This document shows, piece after piece, positions 22,744 through 34,639 of a DNA stretch of 64,000 nucleotides. The DNA lies in contig MNCI01022611.1 of the NCBI GenBank assembly GCA_015680685.1, forward strand, positions 2,464,153 to 2,528,152, given 5' to 3'. Made by a program: the position numbers and the translations under genes. The DNA is from Gnetum montanum (lineage: Eukaryota; Streptophyta; Gnetopsida; Gnetales; Gnetaceae). Numbering within the stretch: position 1 is the first letter of the stretch; every line of letters begins with the position of its first letter. Below the pieces are notes generated by a model that did not search any database, had not been told where the DNA came from, and was given only the letters and a program-made list of their open reading frames with translations.

Positions 22744-25700
22744 GTTCTTAGATTAAGGGGTGGAAGTCGATGACACTCATACTCCAATGTATCTATGCCT
22801 TCGTTGTTGGCATGAGTTGTTCCCCAGGTTTGTTCCATGCATATTGGGTTGCTCTTTAGACTAGCTATCAACCACAGGGTATCCACTACTTGTGTGGTTG
22901 CTACATACAAGCACCTTTGTATTTGTGTTTCTTTGGCACACCAATTGCATAGAAGGGATGCTGAGCATTCCTCCATGTCATCACCCTCTGAGTCATTGTA
23001 TGTGATACACGGAACTTTCTTCTTCACGATCTTTCCATAAATATTTACCTTAGATATCTCCAAGGAAAGATCGTGGATCCGTAGGTACACATCTATTGTA
23101 CTTAGCCATGGCCTTCCCATTATAATTGGGAAGCCCCTGTTGTCAATGTTAACTTCTATCACCAGAAAATCGACAAGGTATGACCAACCACACACAGTGG
23201 TAATGATGTCCTCCACCAATCCCAAGGGAATGGTGATGGACTGGTTAGCCAACTCAAGTTGGATATTGCTCTTCTTAAGTTGGGGTAGGTTCTAGGCTTC
23301 ATACATTTCTCATGAGATTAAGTTGACTCCAGAACCTGAGTCAAGAAGAGCTTTATGTGGTTTGTTCCTGATGATTTGTAAATAGATTAAGGGGCTTCTA
23401 GGATTAGAGAGTTTCCTAGGAAGGTGGCCTACCTTGATCCAGTCGGTTATAGTATGTGTTAACATAACCATATGTGTGAAGCTCTGCTGTTGGACTGAAG
23501 GGGACCCCAAAGTTTTGGATGGTGGAGGAGTGTGCACAGACTCAATCGCTTATTGTTGCAAGAGCTTGTATGGCCTTTTGGTTCTAAAGAAAGATCTTCT
23601 CTTTTTACAGTTGTTAGAACTAGCATCAAGTTTAATTTTTACAGCTCTCACAGCATTACATTGCTGCGGTTGAGTGGGGAGTTCCCCTTGCATTGTTGGA
23701 GCAGGAGATATGGGAACTACAAGTGGAAGAGGTGCATATGGAGTTGAAGGATGGTATGGATGTGGAGCATCTCCTGGAGGAGAAGGAATCCTCCTAAAGT
23801 GCTCCCAAACTTGGTAGTGACGTTGGGGAGTTGTCTAATCCATAGAGTCACTTGGAGAAACCAGCTGCTACACATAATAGCCATAAGGATTAGGTTGCCA
23901 GTAAGGGTACTGTTGTCTCAGTGGTGGCATCCCCCATGACTATGGGTGTTTCCACTACTGATGTTGATCAATGGGTTGTGGCAGAGTTCCACTTGGATAA
24001 TACATTAATGGTTGGTGAAACTATCTTGGGTTACCTTGGGGATAAGGTAACCTTCGAGGTGTTTTTCGTTTATTAAGTCTCGGGTTGAGTGCATACACCC
24101 CAGACTCTTGTAGATGTGAGATGATTGGACAACATCCCTTAGGATGGTCATATTGGTAGATCTTACATCCACCATCATTGTCTATGTTTGAGTCCACAAC
24201 CTCATTGGAGATAGTTATTTTCCCCTTACCCTTATTATGTGTAGGGCCTGAATCTCTCTGCTTGTTCTTATCTTTGTCACTACCTCATTCCACCTTAGAC
24301 TCCTCTATGATTTTCAAGACAGTTTCAAGTCTAGAGTCTAAGAAAAACCACAATTGATCCACCTTAGCTGATACTTCTGTTGTTAGCTTTTGAATTAGCA
24401 AGGTTTTTCTGTTCACCAACTCTTCAAGTGGTGACTCATCCTCCTCATCACAAAATCTCTTCCTTCTTTCGAAGGGAAGGATCGTGATTATATTCTTTTA
24501 CGCTCTCTCTTTTCTGCAGCTCCCTTTCTTCTTTGGCTACTTGCTCCAACAAGTGATGAATTTCATGGGCTCTAAATTCTGATAGTCTCCCTTGGGCATA
24601 AGTCCCAAGGGTTCTTCTAGTCTCATACCTTAGCCATCTACGAGATGACGAAGTTGATCCTGTTGAGCGTAACCATAGCCCGGGAAATGATGTAACAATG
24701 CATAGTAGTGGCCCCATGGCAACATCCAAGGATTCATGATTACCTTGTTTCCATCCTTAGATCTTTTTATACAAATTAGACACTCTGGAGTACATTTGAT
24801 ATTTTTCATTGAACAATTTTAACATCGTACTCCACCTCCTAATGGTTTTCAGTTCTAAGGACTAGTACCAACTCTCTGCTTCCTTAATGAGTTTCCTAGG
24901 AAACAACTTTAGTTCTTGCCACTCATTCTCTATGTTTTGCAAGGCACAGGCATTATGGAATGCCTATAAATGATGTTTCAGATCAGCGTTGTATCCCTCT
25001 TCGGAGCATGGGATGTTGTTCATGTCTAAGCACTTGATCTGGCTATCTTTTTGATGCCTTGTCGGTATTCTAACTGCCTCCATTATATCTAGCATACTCT
25101 AGGTTGCAAGTAGGGGCTCTTCATGATCATTTCTTTCATGACATCTGTGATGTCTACGTTGTTCCCTACTTTCCCTTCATTCATGCCTTGATTCTCATGA
25201 GTGCCCTCGTCCTCTCTCTCAACCTTCTCATCGAGGGCTCTCATTTTTCCTACCGCAATCCTCACCGTTATGCTTTTTATGGCTACACCCAGATGTAGAA
25301 GGAGAGGGTGAGTGATGTGATGAAGGGAAAGAAGAAGGAGAACCATCGCCATGACAATTCTTCTTACCTTCTCTTTGGTTGCTACGGCCCCGATCGTGAT
25401 GACGATCTAAGTACCCGTCCTTGTCATGTGTTGTTGTTACCTCAGTGAACAGTTGGCGTTCACGGGGATCAAAACTAGTATTATGTATCGTGGAGCGTAG
25501 GTTCTAATACCCCACCTCCTCAACATCATTAGGAGTGGGAACATCATTTGATAGAGAACCCATTATAATGGGTTCATCATCTCCAATTTCACTTAGGATG
25601 TGCGGGACCCCTTTGCCCTTCGTTAGTGTATGATGGCTCTCCTGCTATGAGTCCCTTAGATGTTGCACTACTGTGGGATGGTAATCCCTTATGTCATAAT

Positions 25701-26001
25701 CTCCTGCAATGTATTCAGCATATAATTCTATCATACCTATTTGTGCAAGAGCACGAAGAAGCATGTTTGGAACTGATCAATCTAGAAGTAACACTATGTT
25801 ACCTTGCAAGTCTCTCCATCGCAACTGTTCATCTTGATGGAGGATAAAGGTAAAATCTAGTATGTACTCATCAGAATGAGTATATACCACTCGGTATTGT
25901 TGAGGAGTTGGTGGATTTCAGTTATGTGTTTTAGACTGCCGACTGTTTCTTGTATTATCCCTAGGTGGTGTAAGGCTCTTGTGAGAAGAAGAAGAAGACA
26001 T
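22744..26001 (-). pseudogene. gag: Element 2 gag-protease (broken)
   Basis: Minus-strand Gag-protease region, starting at the ATG complementary to 25999-26001. It aligns segment by segment with element 3. Open pieces remain at 25089-25352, 24448-24729, 23310-23537 and 22,744-23252, joined by stops and shifts. The zinc knuckle region (about 24,129-24,170) has lost its second Cys (now Tyr). The protease triplet Asp-Ser-Gly is intact at about 23,330-23,340 (ALLDSGSGVNLIS). The C-terminal frame runs on through NNEGIDTLEYE, past the point where element 3 stops. No polymerase follows. The sequence goes to the 3' region once element 1 is removed. Confidence 0.85.
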
Positions 26002-26125
26002 TGTGTCTTATCAGTGTGCTATTTAACCATTATATAAATTTTTCTTTTAATTAACCCTAAGGTTCAGTTAAGCTCCCAATGATGTGAGTGATCTCCTATG
26101 TTCTACTTAGCGCACAAACACTTAG

Positions 26126-26143
26126 TCCTTGGTAACGGCGCCA
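26126..26143 (-). promoter_or_regulatory. Element 2 primer binding site
   Basis: The complement of TCCTTGGTAACGGCGCCA. It differs from the element 3 site at three positions, each explained by C-to-T change on the plus strand. Confidence 0.75.
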
Positions 26144-26144
26144 A

Positions 26145-26913
26145 TGATGAGTGGCAAGGTACCCCTACACTCAACCATATGAATATGAGTGTAGCACGTG
26201 TGATCTGGTCAAACTCCACAAACTAAGTGCCTACACACCTCATGGAATACTTAGGGTTAATCATTCGTTGTCTTCCCAAACTTACTTGTAGTTGTCATGG
26301 TGTATGGTTAAGTAAATCTAAGGTATATGATTTTTATATCTTTTTATGTTTTATCTCCTATGCTAACAAGGTGAAGGGTGAAGAGACTAATTGACTAACT
26401 TTAACTAACTAACTAAGCATTACTTAACCTAGTGTAAGCATCCATTCCCACTTACCATTTCCACCCTGAACTGATGCAACCTTGGTTACCAAACGCTAGT
26501 CGTTGCTAGGATCACCAAGCGTAATGCACGTGCTCGAAGTGGTCGTACTAAGGCACTTAAATAGGAGAGAAGAGTTGAGAGAGTTTTAATTAACCAAGAA
26601 AGCAATTAAATGATAAAAAATAAATAAAATCCTTATTAGCCTATTCCATGCACTATAAGGTTTATCTAAGAAGTTCATCTTTATTTCTATACACAAACTT
26701 GTGTTCAGGTACAATGTCTGCTCAAATAAAGATCCGTTCACTTTGGAGTTCCTACTGCAGGCACATGGAAATTAATCTATCTCTAGAGAGGTAAAACTAC
26801 TAGATTTTCTCTACAGTCTAGGCCTAGATTGGAAACAAGGGAGAGCTACCTCTTATTTATAGACTTGGCGGTGCACCACAATATCGTGGCCCATGCGATA
26901 TCGCATCCCATCA
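26145..26913 (-). repeat. Element 2 5' LTR
   Basis: On the minus strand it starts TGATGGGATGCGATATCGCA and ends GCCACTCATCA (769 bp). TATAAATA is at 26854-26861 on the minus strand. Its palindrome cluster is much shorter than in the element 1 LTRs, with two sites at about 26,880-26,905. Confidence 0.85.
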
Positions 26914-26918
26914 AATAT
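26914..26918. repeat. Target-site duplication AATAT, right copy
   Basis: Pairs with 9509-9513. Confidence 0.85.
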
Positions 26919-29900
26919 TAAAGGGGAGCTCTCCCTATAGTGTACCCCTAGGTTCATCATTGTTGGTTTTGGCCTCTTTCACTCCATCAGGCTTCTTAAA
27001 TTTGTGGCTAAGAGTTTCTTCCTAAAACTCCACTCAGGCCTCTACTCTATGTCTATGTTGTTAACTGCTAGGGAAACTGTGTTGTCATCATGAATGATTA
27101 TTTCACCTCCCTAGTAAGATCGGTGAATTTCTTGGTGGATGGATGAGGACCCAGCTCATAATTGAGCTAGCCAAGGCCTTCCCAAGATAAGGTTGAAGCC
27201 TGGTGTTTCCTCTAGCACTAAGAAGTTGGCCATTGTGAGGAATTGCTCCACTTCCAGGAAGTCTAAAGAGATATATCCTTTGACAACAACCCACGATTCA
27301 TTGAAGGATTTAAGAGATAATGTTAAAGTGTGTTGTATGTGTTCTATTAGGCCTAAACATTTGACGATGGTATAGGGTATTACATTTTTTGGTACTCCAT
27401 CGTCTATATGTCCTCTATGCACTTTGTATTTTCCTACCCTTATTGTTATAAAGAGAGAAGCCTTTGTCACCTTCCTATTTTAGGGATTGGTTTTCATTGT
27501 TGACTTTGCTTCTTCCCTAGGTGAAGATGGTACCATCACTACATGGATGGATTCCTCACTTGCAAGGATGTATTCACTAATGGAAACGGATGTCAACATC
27601 CTAACTAGTGCTTCGCAATGTGCAATGGAATTCATGACAAGATCATACAAGCTAAGGGTTGTATTCTTTTACTTTGGTGCCTATTTGACTTGTTCCATCA
27701 CATTGATGAAGTCTTTGTTATTGACCATATAATTTTCATTCCTATTATTCTTAACTTCCTCCATGCACCATAAAATGTGGACTTCGTGTTTTGGTTGTTG
27801 TGGTCTAGCCTCTTTCCCCTTCCCTTGGGACTAGGGGTCCTTCCATGGGTTATTAGTTGAAGTAGCCTGGGTAGTAAAGGTAATGGGCATGGATGAAATG
27901 GGAGTGGGCTTTGGTGCACCCACTTCCTTTAATGCCTTGGCCTACCTACTATCTTTATGTTTAGGATTTTATGCAATGTTCTTACATTATTTTCCTGGTA
28001 AATTCTAGTTATCATTAGTTAGTTGAGAGGAAGAATTTGTTGCATTAGCTACCATGGGGAGACATTGTTCAGTTGCAAGGGTGGACTTAGTGAAAATGGG
28101 AGGGGGCACTTTGCTAACAAAAGGCTCCTTGGGGAACGTTGGTGATGGTATCCTTAAAAAAAAGGGGGATCCTTGAACTAGTGGAAATTGAAGGGCTACT
28201 TTTGCTATGAGGAGGTACCCGAATCATAAGTGATTCCCTTACAGGCCTATAATCATTGTTGACATTGAATGCCACTATGGTATATGGGCTATTTTTGGCA
28301 TTCAATGGATCTTTGTAGACATGAATCTACTATTTCTATGATCTAACTAGGTTACAGAAGTCAATCACTAGTTCATCCTTATCTATCATGTTTTTCAGGT
28401 CATCTTTTAGCATTAGGCAAAAGTTGGTATCATTACCCAACAGCTGATGATAGTGATAGAAGCAATTAATTTTAAAGTATGTGGGTACTAGAGATCATCT
28501 TTAGTTACACAAGTAGGATCTTTGGCTATCTCACATAGTGTTTCATGCCTCTTATAAGAATTTTATATTTTTTGCTTATACTGCATTCTCCCACTCATCA
28601 ATATTTGGTCAAGGAGTTTGATGCATTTAATGGTGACCTAGTATACTTCAACCAGTCTTTTCATTTGAAATTAGGCCTAACAGTAGTTAATGTAGGGGTG
28701 CTAGATGTTAGAGGTTGGTTCTTATTAGCAAGGATCTTAGGTTGGTTCATTCTTAGCCCCTAGATGATCATTTTACTCTATTTGCCATTGTGGTCACTGC
28801 TACGTTGTTTGGCCTCCCCCTCTCCTTATCCTTTCATGTGTGTTGGTTCTTATATGCCACATAGATGAGGTCATGGCTAGCTTATGCAATATCATCTATG
28901 TTCTTAGTTTGAGAGAAAGCCTAACTAAGTCACTGTATATCTAAGTAGTATAGATTTGACTTGATAAAGTCATTAATCATCCCCTTGAATATAGCTAGAA
29001 TGTATGTCTCACCTATTGATTCTGGAATCTCATTGAGCAAAGCATTCCATCATTGTATGAACTTTTGCATCAGCTCAAGGGATCCTTTCTTGACCTTCAT
29101 TAGTTGGCCAATGGTTGTGTTAGGTTTTAAGTTGTACTTGAAATAGTTAACAAATTTTGAAATCAAGTCTTCCCATAAGCATATGAATTCTCTTGGTAAG
29201 GCATGGTACCAATCTAGGGCTTTCTCTATAAGAGACATATGAAAAATCTACATGATCATGTGTGCTCAAACTTGTAGTAACAAGCACTCATAATGAAAGG
29301 TTATAAGGTGCATGTTAGGATCACCCTCACTATTGTACTTAGTAAGTTAAGGTACAGGGACACCAAGGGGAAGAGTCAGTTGTCAAACCGCAACACTAAT
29401 GGGATCATCTTGATAGAAGTCCATTGTCTTTACAATTTAAGATGTGCAAGCCTAAAGCCTCTATAACTCTTCTATTAAGTCTTGGATCATTTGGAAGGCT
29501 TGATCTAGTTCTTGAGGTGCCCCTATCGATTGTGGGATTTGCATAGAAGGTTGGGGCATGAGCTAGAATTCCTATGGCCTCATGATGGATTATGGCACTA
29601 ACAAGAGAGTTTGAGTCATTATGGTTGCAGGTGGGCTAAATAATGAAAAACAAGTCTGTGCTAATATCTAAGGCACAAAGGTGACAAAAGGGGTATGTGA
29701 TGCTTGAGTCACTTGAGGTCCGACTATGGGCTCCATCTATTTGATAAATGAAGTGATAGTCACAACCACTAGTGATGGCCTCGTAGACTATGGTTAGCTG
29801 GCAACAGGCACGGAGAAGGGGAAGGTTGTTACTTGTGGCAACAATTATGTTTGGTATGCTTCTATAACAAGTGTTGGTCAAAACATGGTTGGATAGGGGG

Positions 29901-30430
29901 GAGGTGAGGACTAAGGAATCTACCCTATGGAAGAGGCAAGGGGCATTGAAGTGGCCAAGGTAGCTTTGGGAGTCAATTTTTGGAAGAGCCCACCTATGAG
30001 ATTCTCATGTTTAGACTCTAGGCCCAAACTCAACTTCTTTCTCATGTTTTTCATCTAAACTAGCCTTTCCATCCTCTTCATCCATCTTAATCAAGTGAGA
30101 GAGGATGTGTGCATAGGTCTCATTTAAGGATATTTTATCATATAGGGAAGGTATGTTTTCCTTTTCATCATGGTGGATAAGTTCATATTCCTATTTTTCC
30201 TTTGCTTCCATTTTTGAAATAAGCATGCCAGCTTGAATCTTGGCATAAATGAAGTGGTAATGGTCTTTTTTTATTACTAAAAACTCTAGGCTTTGCCCCC
30301 TGAGCCCAAGTGATTGCCTACAATAAGCTACAGTGGCGTCTTTGGAATCATAAACCCTTATAGCTTGTTGACTAGATGTTGTGTCGATGAAGTTGAAAGG
30401 CAAAATGGTTAACTAGATAAATGACATGTT
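26919..30430 (-). pseudogene. gag: Old Tat-like Ty3/Gypsy gag-protease (broken)
   Basis: A second, unrelated Gag-protease region on the minus strand, interrupted by element 2. Its sequence resumes on the minus strand below 9,508. The Gag domain is at about 28,880-29,330 (ALDWYHALPREFICLWEDLI in the open piece 29050-29238). A CX2H...C segment with a following LKDDLKNMI helix lies at about 28,357-28,475, as in Tat Gag. The protease at 27156-27470 has IDDGVPKNVIPY (Asp-Asp-Gly at the active site, where Tat relatives mostly have Asp-Gly-Gly) and ends with LILGRPWLAQL. Stops and shifts occur throughout. No reverse transcriptase follows in the 0.9 kb before the antisense exon region, so this family may also be pol-less, or its pol was deleted. 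Confidence 0.75.
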
Positions 30431-30814
30431 GATAACATTAAAGTTGGCCTAACAAAAATGTTTAATTAAGTAATGAAATAAAAATTCCAGTAGATGGAAT
30501 TTTAAAAAATGTTAAAATGGGAATGTAGCTACCAAACCATTATACACTGCAACTGTAAAATACAATACAAGTTGTACTGAAAGGGGAGTATACCTTTTAA
30601 TCATAAAAATACAAGTTTATGTCAAACCCCATCATGCTGGGCTTTCTAGTAGTATCCACGTTGGATGTGGAGAAGAAAGAAAAAGAGGGGTAAGATAACC
30701 AATCTCACAACTTCTCACACAGCATTGGGGGTGTTTCCCCTTGGCAGGTTTGATGATTATTGTCAAACATTAAGGCAAAAATTTTGTTTTTTCAAAAGTT
30801 TTTTTGGTCTTGGC

Positions 30815-30995
30815 ATGTTGGTGTTACTATGAAATTTTCATAGCATAGGGGCATAAGATTCTTGATGGGACACCAACATTGACCTTGCTATGAAATTTTC
30901 ACAGCAAAGAGGTATAAGGTTTTGGATGGGACACTAATGTTGGCCTTGCTAGAAAATTTTCACAGTAGAGGAGGGTAAGTTTTGGGTGGTTATGG
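30815..30995. repeat. Three tandem ~60-bp units
   Basis: Units contain TATGAAATTTTCAYAGCA, then GG.ATAAG.TT, then GATGGGACAC.AA..TT. The GAAATTTTCA core begins at 30831 and 30892, with the third copy near 30,952. The period is therefore 60-61 bases. Confidence 0.75.
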
Positions 30996-33363
30996 GGAGC
31001 AACGCTAGCCTTTGGAACCCACAAAGATAGGTGCAACTTGCAACCACACTAGCCTTGCAATTTCTAGCAACTACTATAAAACATTTTCAAATCCCAAATC
31101 ACCTGCAACCTCCATGCAAGGTTTTGGTGGTAGGAAGATGGATGGAAACATTGGTTTCTATGGTAGAAATAATGTTGTCAAAAATTAAAAGTCTTTTGCT
31201 ATAAATTCAAGGTTTCATATTGGTAAAAAAAACATTATCAAAGTGGTAGATAGGATTGAATGCAAAACTTGGGTGAAGGCCCTCCTTCTAGCACCAGAAA
31301 ACTATAGCAACTAGAAAATTTGGTTGCTGGAAACTCAAGGATCCCAAGTAGAATAGCTTTAACCTCAGATCCTAAAGGCCTCTGAAAATAAGATATAAGG
31401 TACCCTGGACATTCTTGCCAATCACCCAAGGACATATAGAATGTAAACAAGGATAACAAAATAAAAATGCAATGCACATGTGACTTAAAACAAATGCACA
31501 AAATGAAAATAAATCTACACTAACTTGCACAACAAACAAAACTATAAATTTTATGATGATGAAAATAAAGAGAGTTCAGAAATGTGTACAAGGGGTACTT
31601 GAGGAAGCAAAGGGTTCACTTCACCAAGGTTTGGAATCTATTGAAGCTAGTAGCCTTGGACATCATAATCAGCTCCACAATCTAGATGCTCCATAGCTCC
31701 CAAAATTGTAAAACCTTGCTATTCTCCTCAACAGATCTGTGACATTGGTGGTTCAAGGGGGGTAAGATGTGTGGGGATTTTGGACCATAAGGGGAAGCCA
31801 CACTAGAAGTCTTGATGCCCAGGTTTCTCAATGTTGCCACAAAAGTCTCACACAATCTTGGGGTTTAAACCATGATCACAATGACTATGGGTTCCATGCT
31901 AAGATTTTCTCCAAAATCCTTGTATTCAATATGAATTTTCAAAGATATTGAATGCCAAATGCTAGAAATCTAAAAAAAGGTCAAATGTTGCAAAAGTTGG
32001 AAACCTTTTTATGGTGTTGAAGCTTGGTTTATACAGGTTTCATGGTCATAAATTTTGCTACAAATTTCTATCCTAATTACTAACATATTGATGTCACATG
32101 GAGGTGTTGCAAGTATATAAATCTAGCATGGTTTCCTTGTATGGTAAGTTTTGATACCCCCAGGGTACCAAAACCATTCCATTTACCAAAAATAGTAAAT
32201 GGGAATTTTACCCATCCTAGCCTTCCAAAAGCAACACTGGGCTTGTAGGAACCACACTAGGGATATGACACCCATGCTAGGGGTATGACACCAATGCTAA
32301 AGCTACAGGACCAACACTGAGCATGCTGAAGTTCAAGAGCAACACTGGGGATACATGAGCCATGCTAAGGCTGCAAGAGCCACACTGAGGAGTTAAACCC
32401 CCCAACATTGAGCATAGATGAATCCAACATAGCAAAGGTCATACCCCCCCACAAAACCCATGAAATTGCCAATTTTGATAGTCTAAAAGGCATTTTTGAC
32501 CCTCTCCAACAACTCCTCCGACCCCCCACCCCAAGCCCAAATATGGACATAATATGACTTTTTTCATCTGGGGATTGAGGATTTGACCACTTATGAGGTA
32601 TTTTTCAGCCCCAAAAGTTAACATATGTGAAATTGCATTTCATGGATTACAATTTTCACATTTTACAATAAGATTTTTGGGTTTTATGGGGTGAAAGTTA
32701 TAATGCCAAAAGGTTACAACATGTGTTGTCTTGATGGCATTTCAACTAAGACTTCACAAGAAACAATTAGAACATGCAGAAGATGCCTTTTCCAAGAGCT
32801 CAGTCTTCACAGGAGATATCTCTCATTAGATAAGAAACATTTCTTGAATTGCTGAGATGTCTTAGCTAGAAGGAGACATATCCCCCATGAAGGAAATGCC
32901 TTCCACACTTAAGAGACATCTCTCCTAAAAGTTTTATTTTGATAGAAGATGACCTAAGGAAGTTAGAGATGACTCGTATAGCTAGGAAAACTTCCAAATT
33001 TACCATTTCAAGTTTAGAAGCAACTAAGTGAAGGTGAAAAAAGATGGGAAATAATAGAGGATCTTCAAGATGAGCTTGGGGAAGGTTTCCAAGGGTTTTT
33101 ATCTTGCTTGTTTAATAACTATGGTTTGTGTTTCATGCTTGTACCATGGAGGGAGAAGATTTCTTGAACATTCATGTATTAATTTTAGAAAAGAATGTAG
33201 GAGAGAATATTAAGTGAGTGTAAAGATGTTGTAACTCCAAGGTCAATTATGTTGTATGTTGGTTGATGTATTCTAGTCTTACGTGTAAGTTGGGATCTCA
33301 ATCCTAGGTTATGGAAAAGATTCTCCATCAATTGTTTCTTGCATTAGGAACAACCATTATGTG

Positions 33364-33388
33364 GTTGTAGAGCCTCATGCTCTACAAC
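33364..33388. repeat. 10-bp perfect hairpin
   Basis: GTTGTAGAGC and GCTCTACAAC pair around a 5-base loop, followed by ATTTTTAG. Function unknown; possibly chance. Confidence 0.4.
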
Positions 33389-34071
33389 ATTTTTAGAGCA
33401 TTTTGAAATTATTTTGATTTTTGTAGGTTTTGAAACCATATTGTAATCTTCTCTGTAAATAATTGAAGATAGCTAGTTTTCTCGTTTCTAGAAAATTAAT
33501 AGTCTTTTCATAATATCTAGATTTAATATTGGAAGATGATTTAATATTTAAGTGAACCTGCTCCACTATTGTTAAATCTTAATAAAACAAAACTATCAAC
33601 TTAGAACATTGGGTCTATTGAAAAAAGGTATGAAATCTTGATGACACAAAGAATTTGAAGTCTATTGAGAAGCTATCCATCTTTAATACTGGGCACAACA
33701 GTAAGACTATAAAGTTTCTTAGCTATCCTACTTAGTGCATCTATCACCTTGTTACCTTTGCCATGATGATACTACACTACGAAATAAGAATCTACCAACT
33801 TTATCCATCACATCTATCTCATGTTTAACTATGACTAATACATAATGTATCATAAACTCTTATGATTTGTTGAAAATATATTTGGTTCACCATATAGATA
33901 ATGTCTTCAAATCTTAAAAGAAAATATAATGGTACCAAGTTCTAGATCATGATTTAGATATCTAGTCTCATATAGTCATGGCAGATTGTGGGTGCTAGTT
34001 TATAGTCGTAGCGAACTATCTATGCCAGTTTATAGTCGTAGTAGACTATGAATGCTTACTTTGCTTCTACC

Positions 34072-34194
34072 TCAGATGTAGTATGGCTTCAAGTATAGAT
34101 GATTTACAGGGTTTTCAAACTCTCTACCATCCATGTCTGCTAGCTTGAAGGCTCCATTTTTGTAGGCTTTTGTGACTACAAATGGGCCTTGCCA
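34072..34194 (-). pseudogene. Tat-like integrase C-terminus fragment
   Basis: Forty open codons and a TGA stop on the minus strand. They contain WQGPFVVTKAYKNGAFKLAD and end in LKPYYI. This is the C-terminal end of a Ty3/Gypsy pol protein. The adjacent 33,975-34,060 has a roughly 40-bp repeat (TAGTTTATAGTCGTAG). The rest of this element is missing or too decayed to read. Confidence 0.75.
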
Positions 34195-34297
34195 TACCCA
34201 ACGTAGAGGTACTTGGGAAGCTAACTTAGTTGAGGTTTGAAACTAAGTTAAGCATAACATTTCGCAAGGGGGGAAAGAAGGGAGAGGGGGTGAGATA

Positions 34298-34516
34298 ATG
34301 GAAATCTTACACCTTCTTATTCCAACGTTGGAGAGAGGGGGAATGTTTGAAGATCAAAATGGAAACTTGGTAGTTTCCAAAGATGGTTTTGGTAGGTTGT
34401 CAACTTTTACCAACAAGAAGAAAAAAGTTGTCTTGGTTGGTATGGAAACCAAAATTAGTTTAGTAGCAAAGATTATGACAACAAAAATTAAAGGTTTATT
34501 AAGGCTTCCACCCTAA
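34298..34516 (+). other. Small open frame, unrecognised
   Basis: A 72-codon frame in a locally G-rich stretch, between a Tat-like tail and a chromovirus remnant. I do not recognise the product and see no supporting signal. It is probably a chance frame. Confidence 0.15.
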
Positions 34517-34639
34517 CTTAATAATATCTAGAATTCAAATCAATCTTAAAGAACACATTGACTTCTCTTAACTAATCATAGAGGTGGATCAATCCTAGGT
34601 AAATAATACTAGTTCCTAACTATCACTTAATTCAACTAC

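Larger units (their letters stand above)
9514..26913 (-). mobile_element. Element 2: pol-less Ty3/Gypsy retrotransposon, interrupted
   Basis: A complete LTR element on the minus strand, with LTRs at 9514-10347 (3') and 26145-26913 (5') and matching AATAT duplications. Element 1 (12428-22738) lies inside it. Without that insertion and its 5-base duplication, element 2 is about 7.08 kb. In its own orientation the order is 5' LTR, tRNA-Asp-type primer site, gag-protease, about 2 kb of non-coding 3' region, 3' LTR. There is no reverse transcriptase, RNase H or integrase. The sequence runs from the end of the protease segment straight into the 3' region, at the same junction as element 3. The coding region is heavily mutated. 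Confidence 0.85.
30431..33960. other. Repeat-rich, non-coding flank
   Basis: No convincing coding frame. It holds the 60-bp repeats at 30,815-30,995 and C-rich words such as GGTCATACCCCCC (about 32,427). At 32,200-32,420 there is a cluster of CACCCATGCTAG / GCAACACTG words resembling those of 900-2920. It lies upstream of the Tat-like gag, so a 5' LTR or leader is expected here, but I cannot find its ends. Confidence 0.35.

Noticed and set aside
30815-30995. CRISPR-like array
   Set aside because: Units are contiguous and diverged without spacers, in a plant nuclear context.
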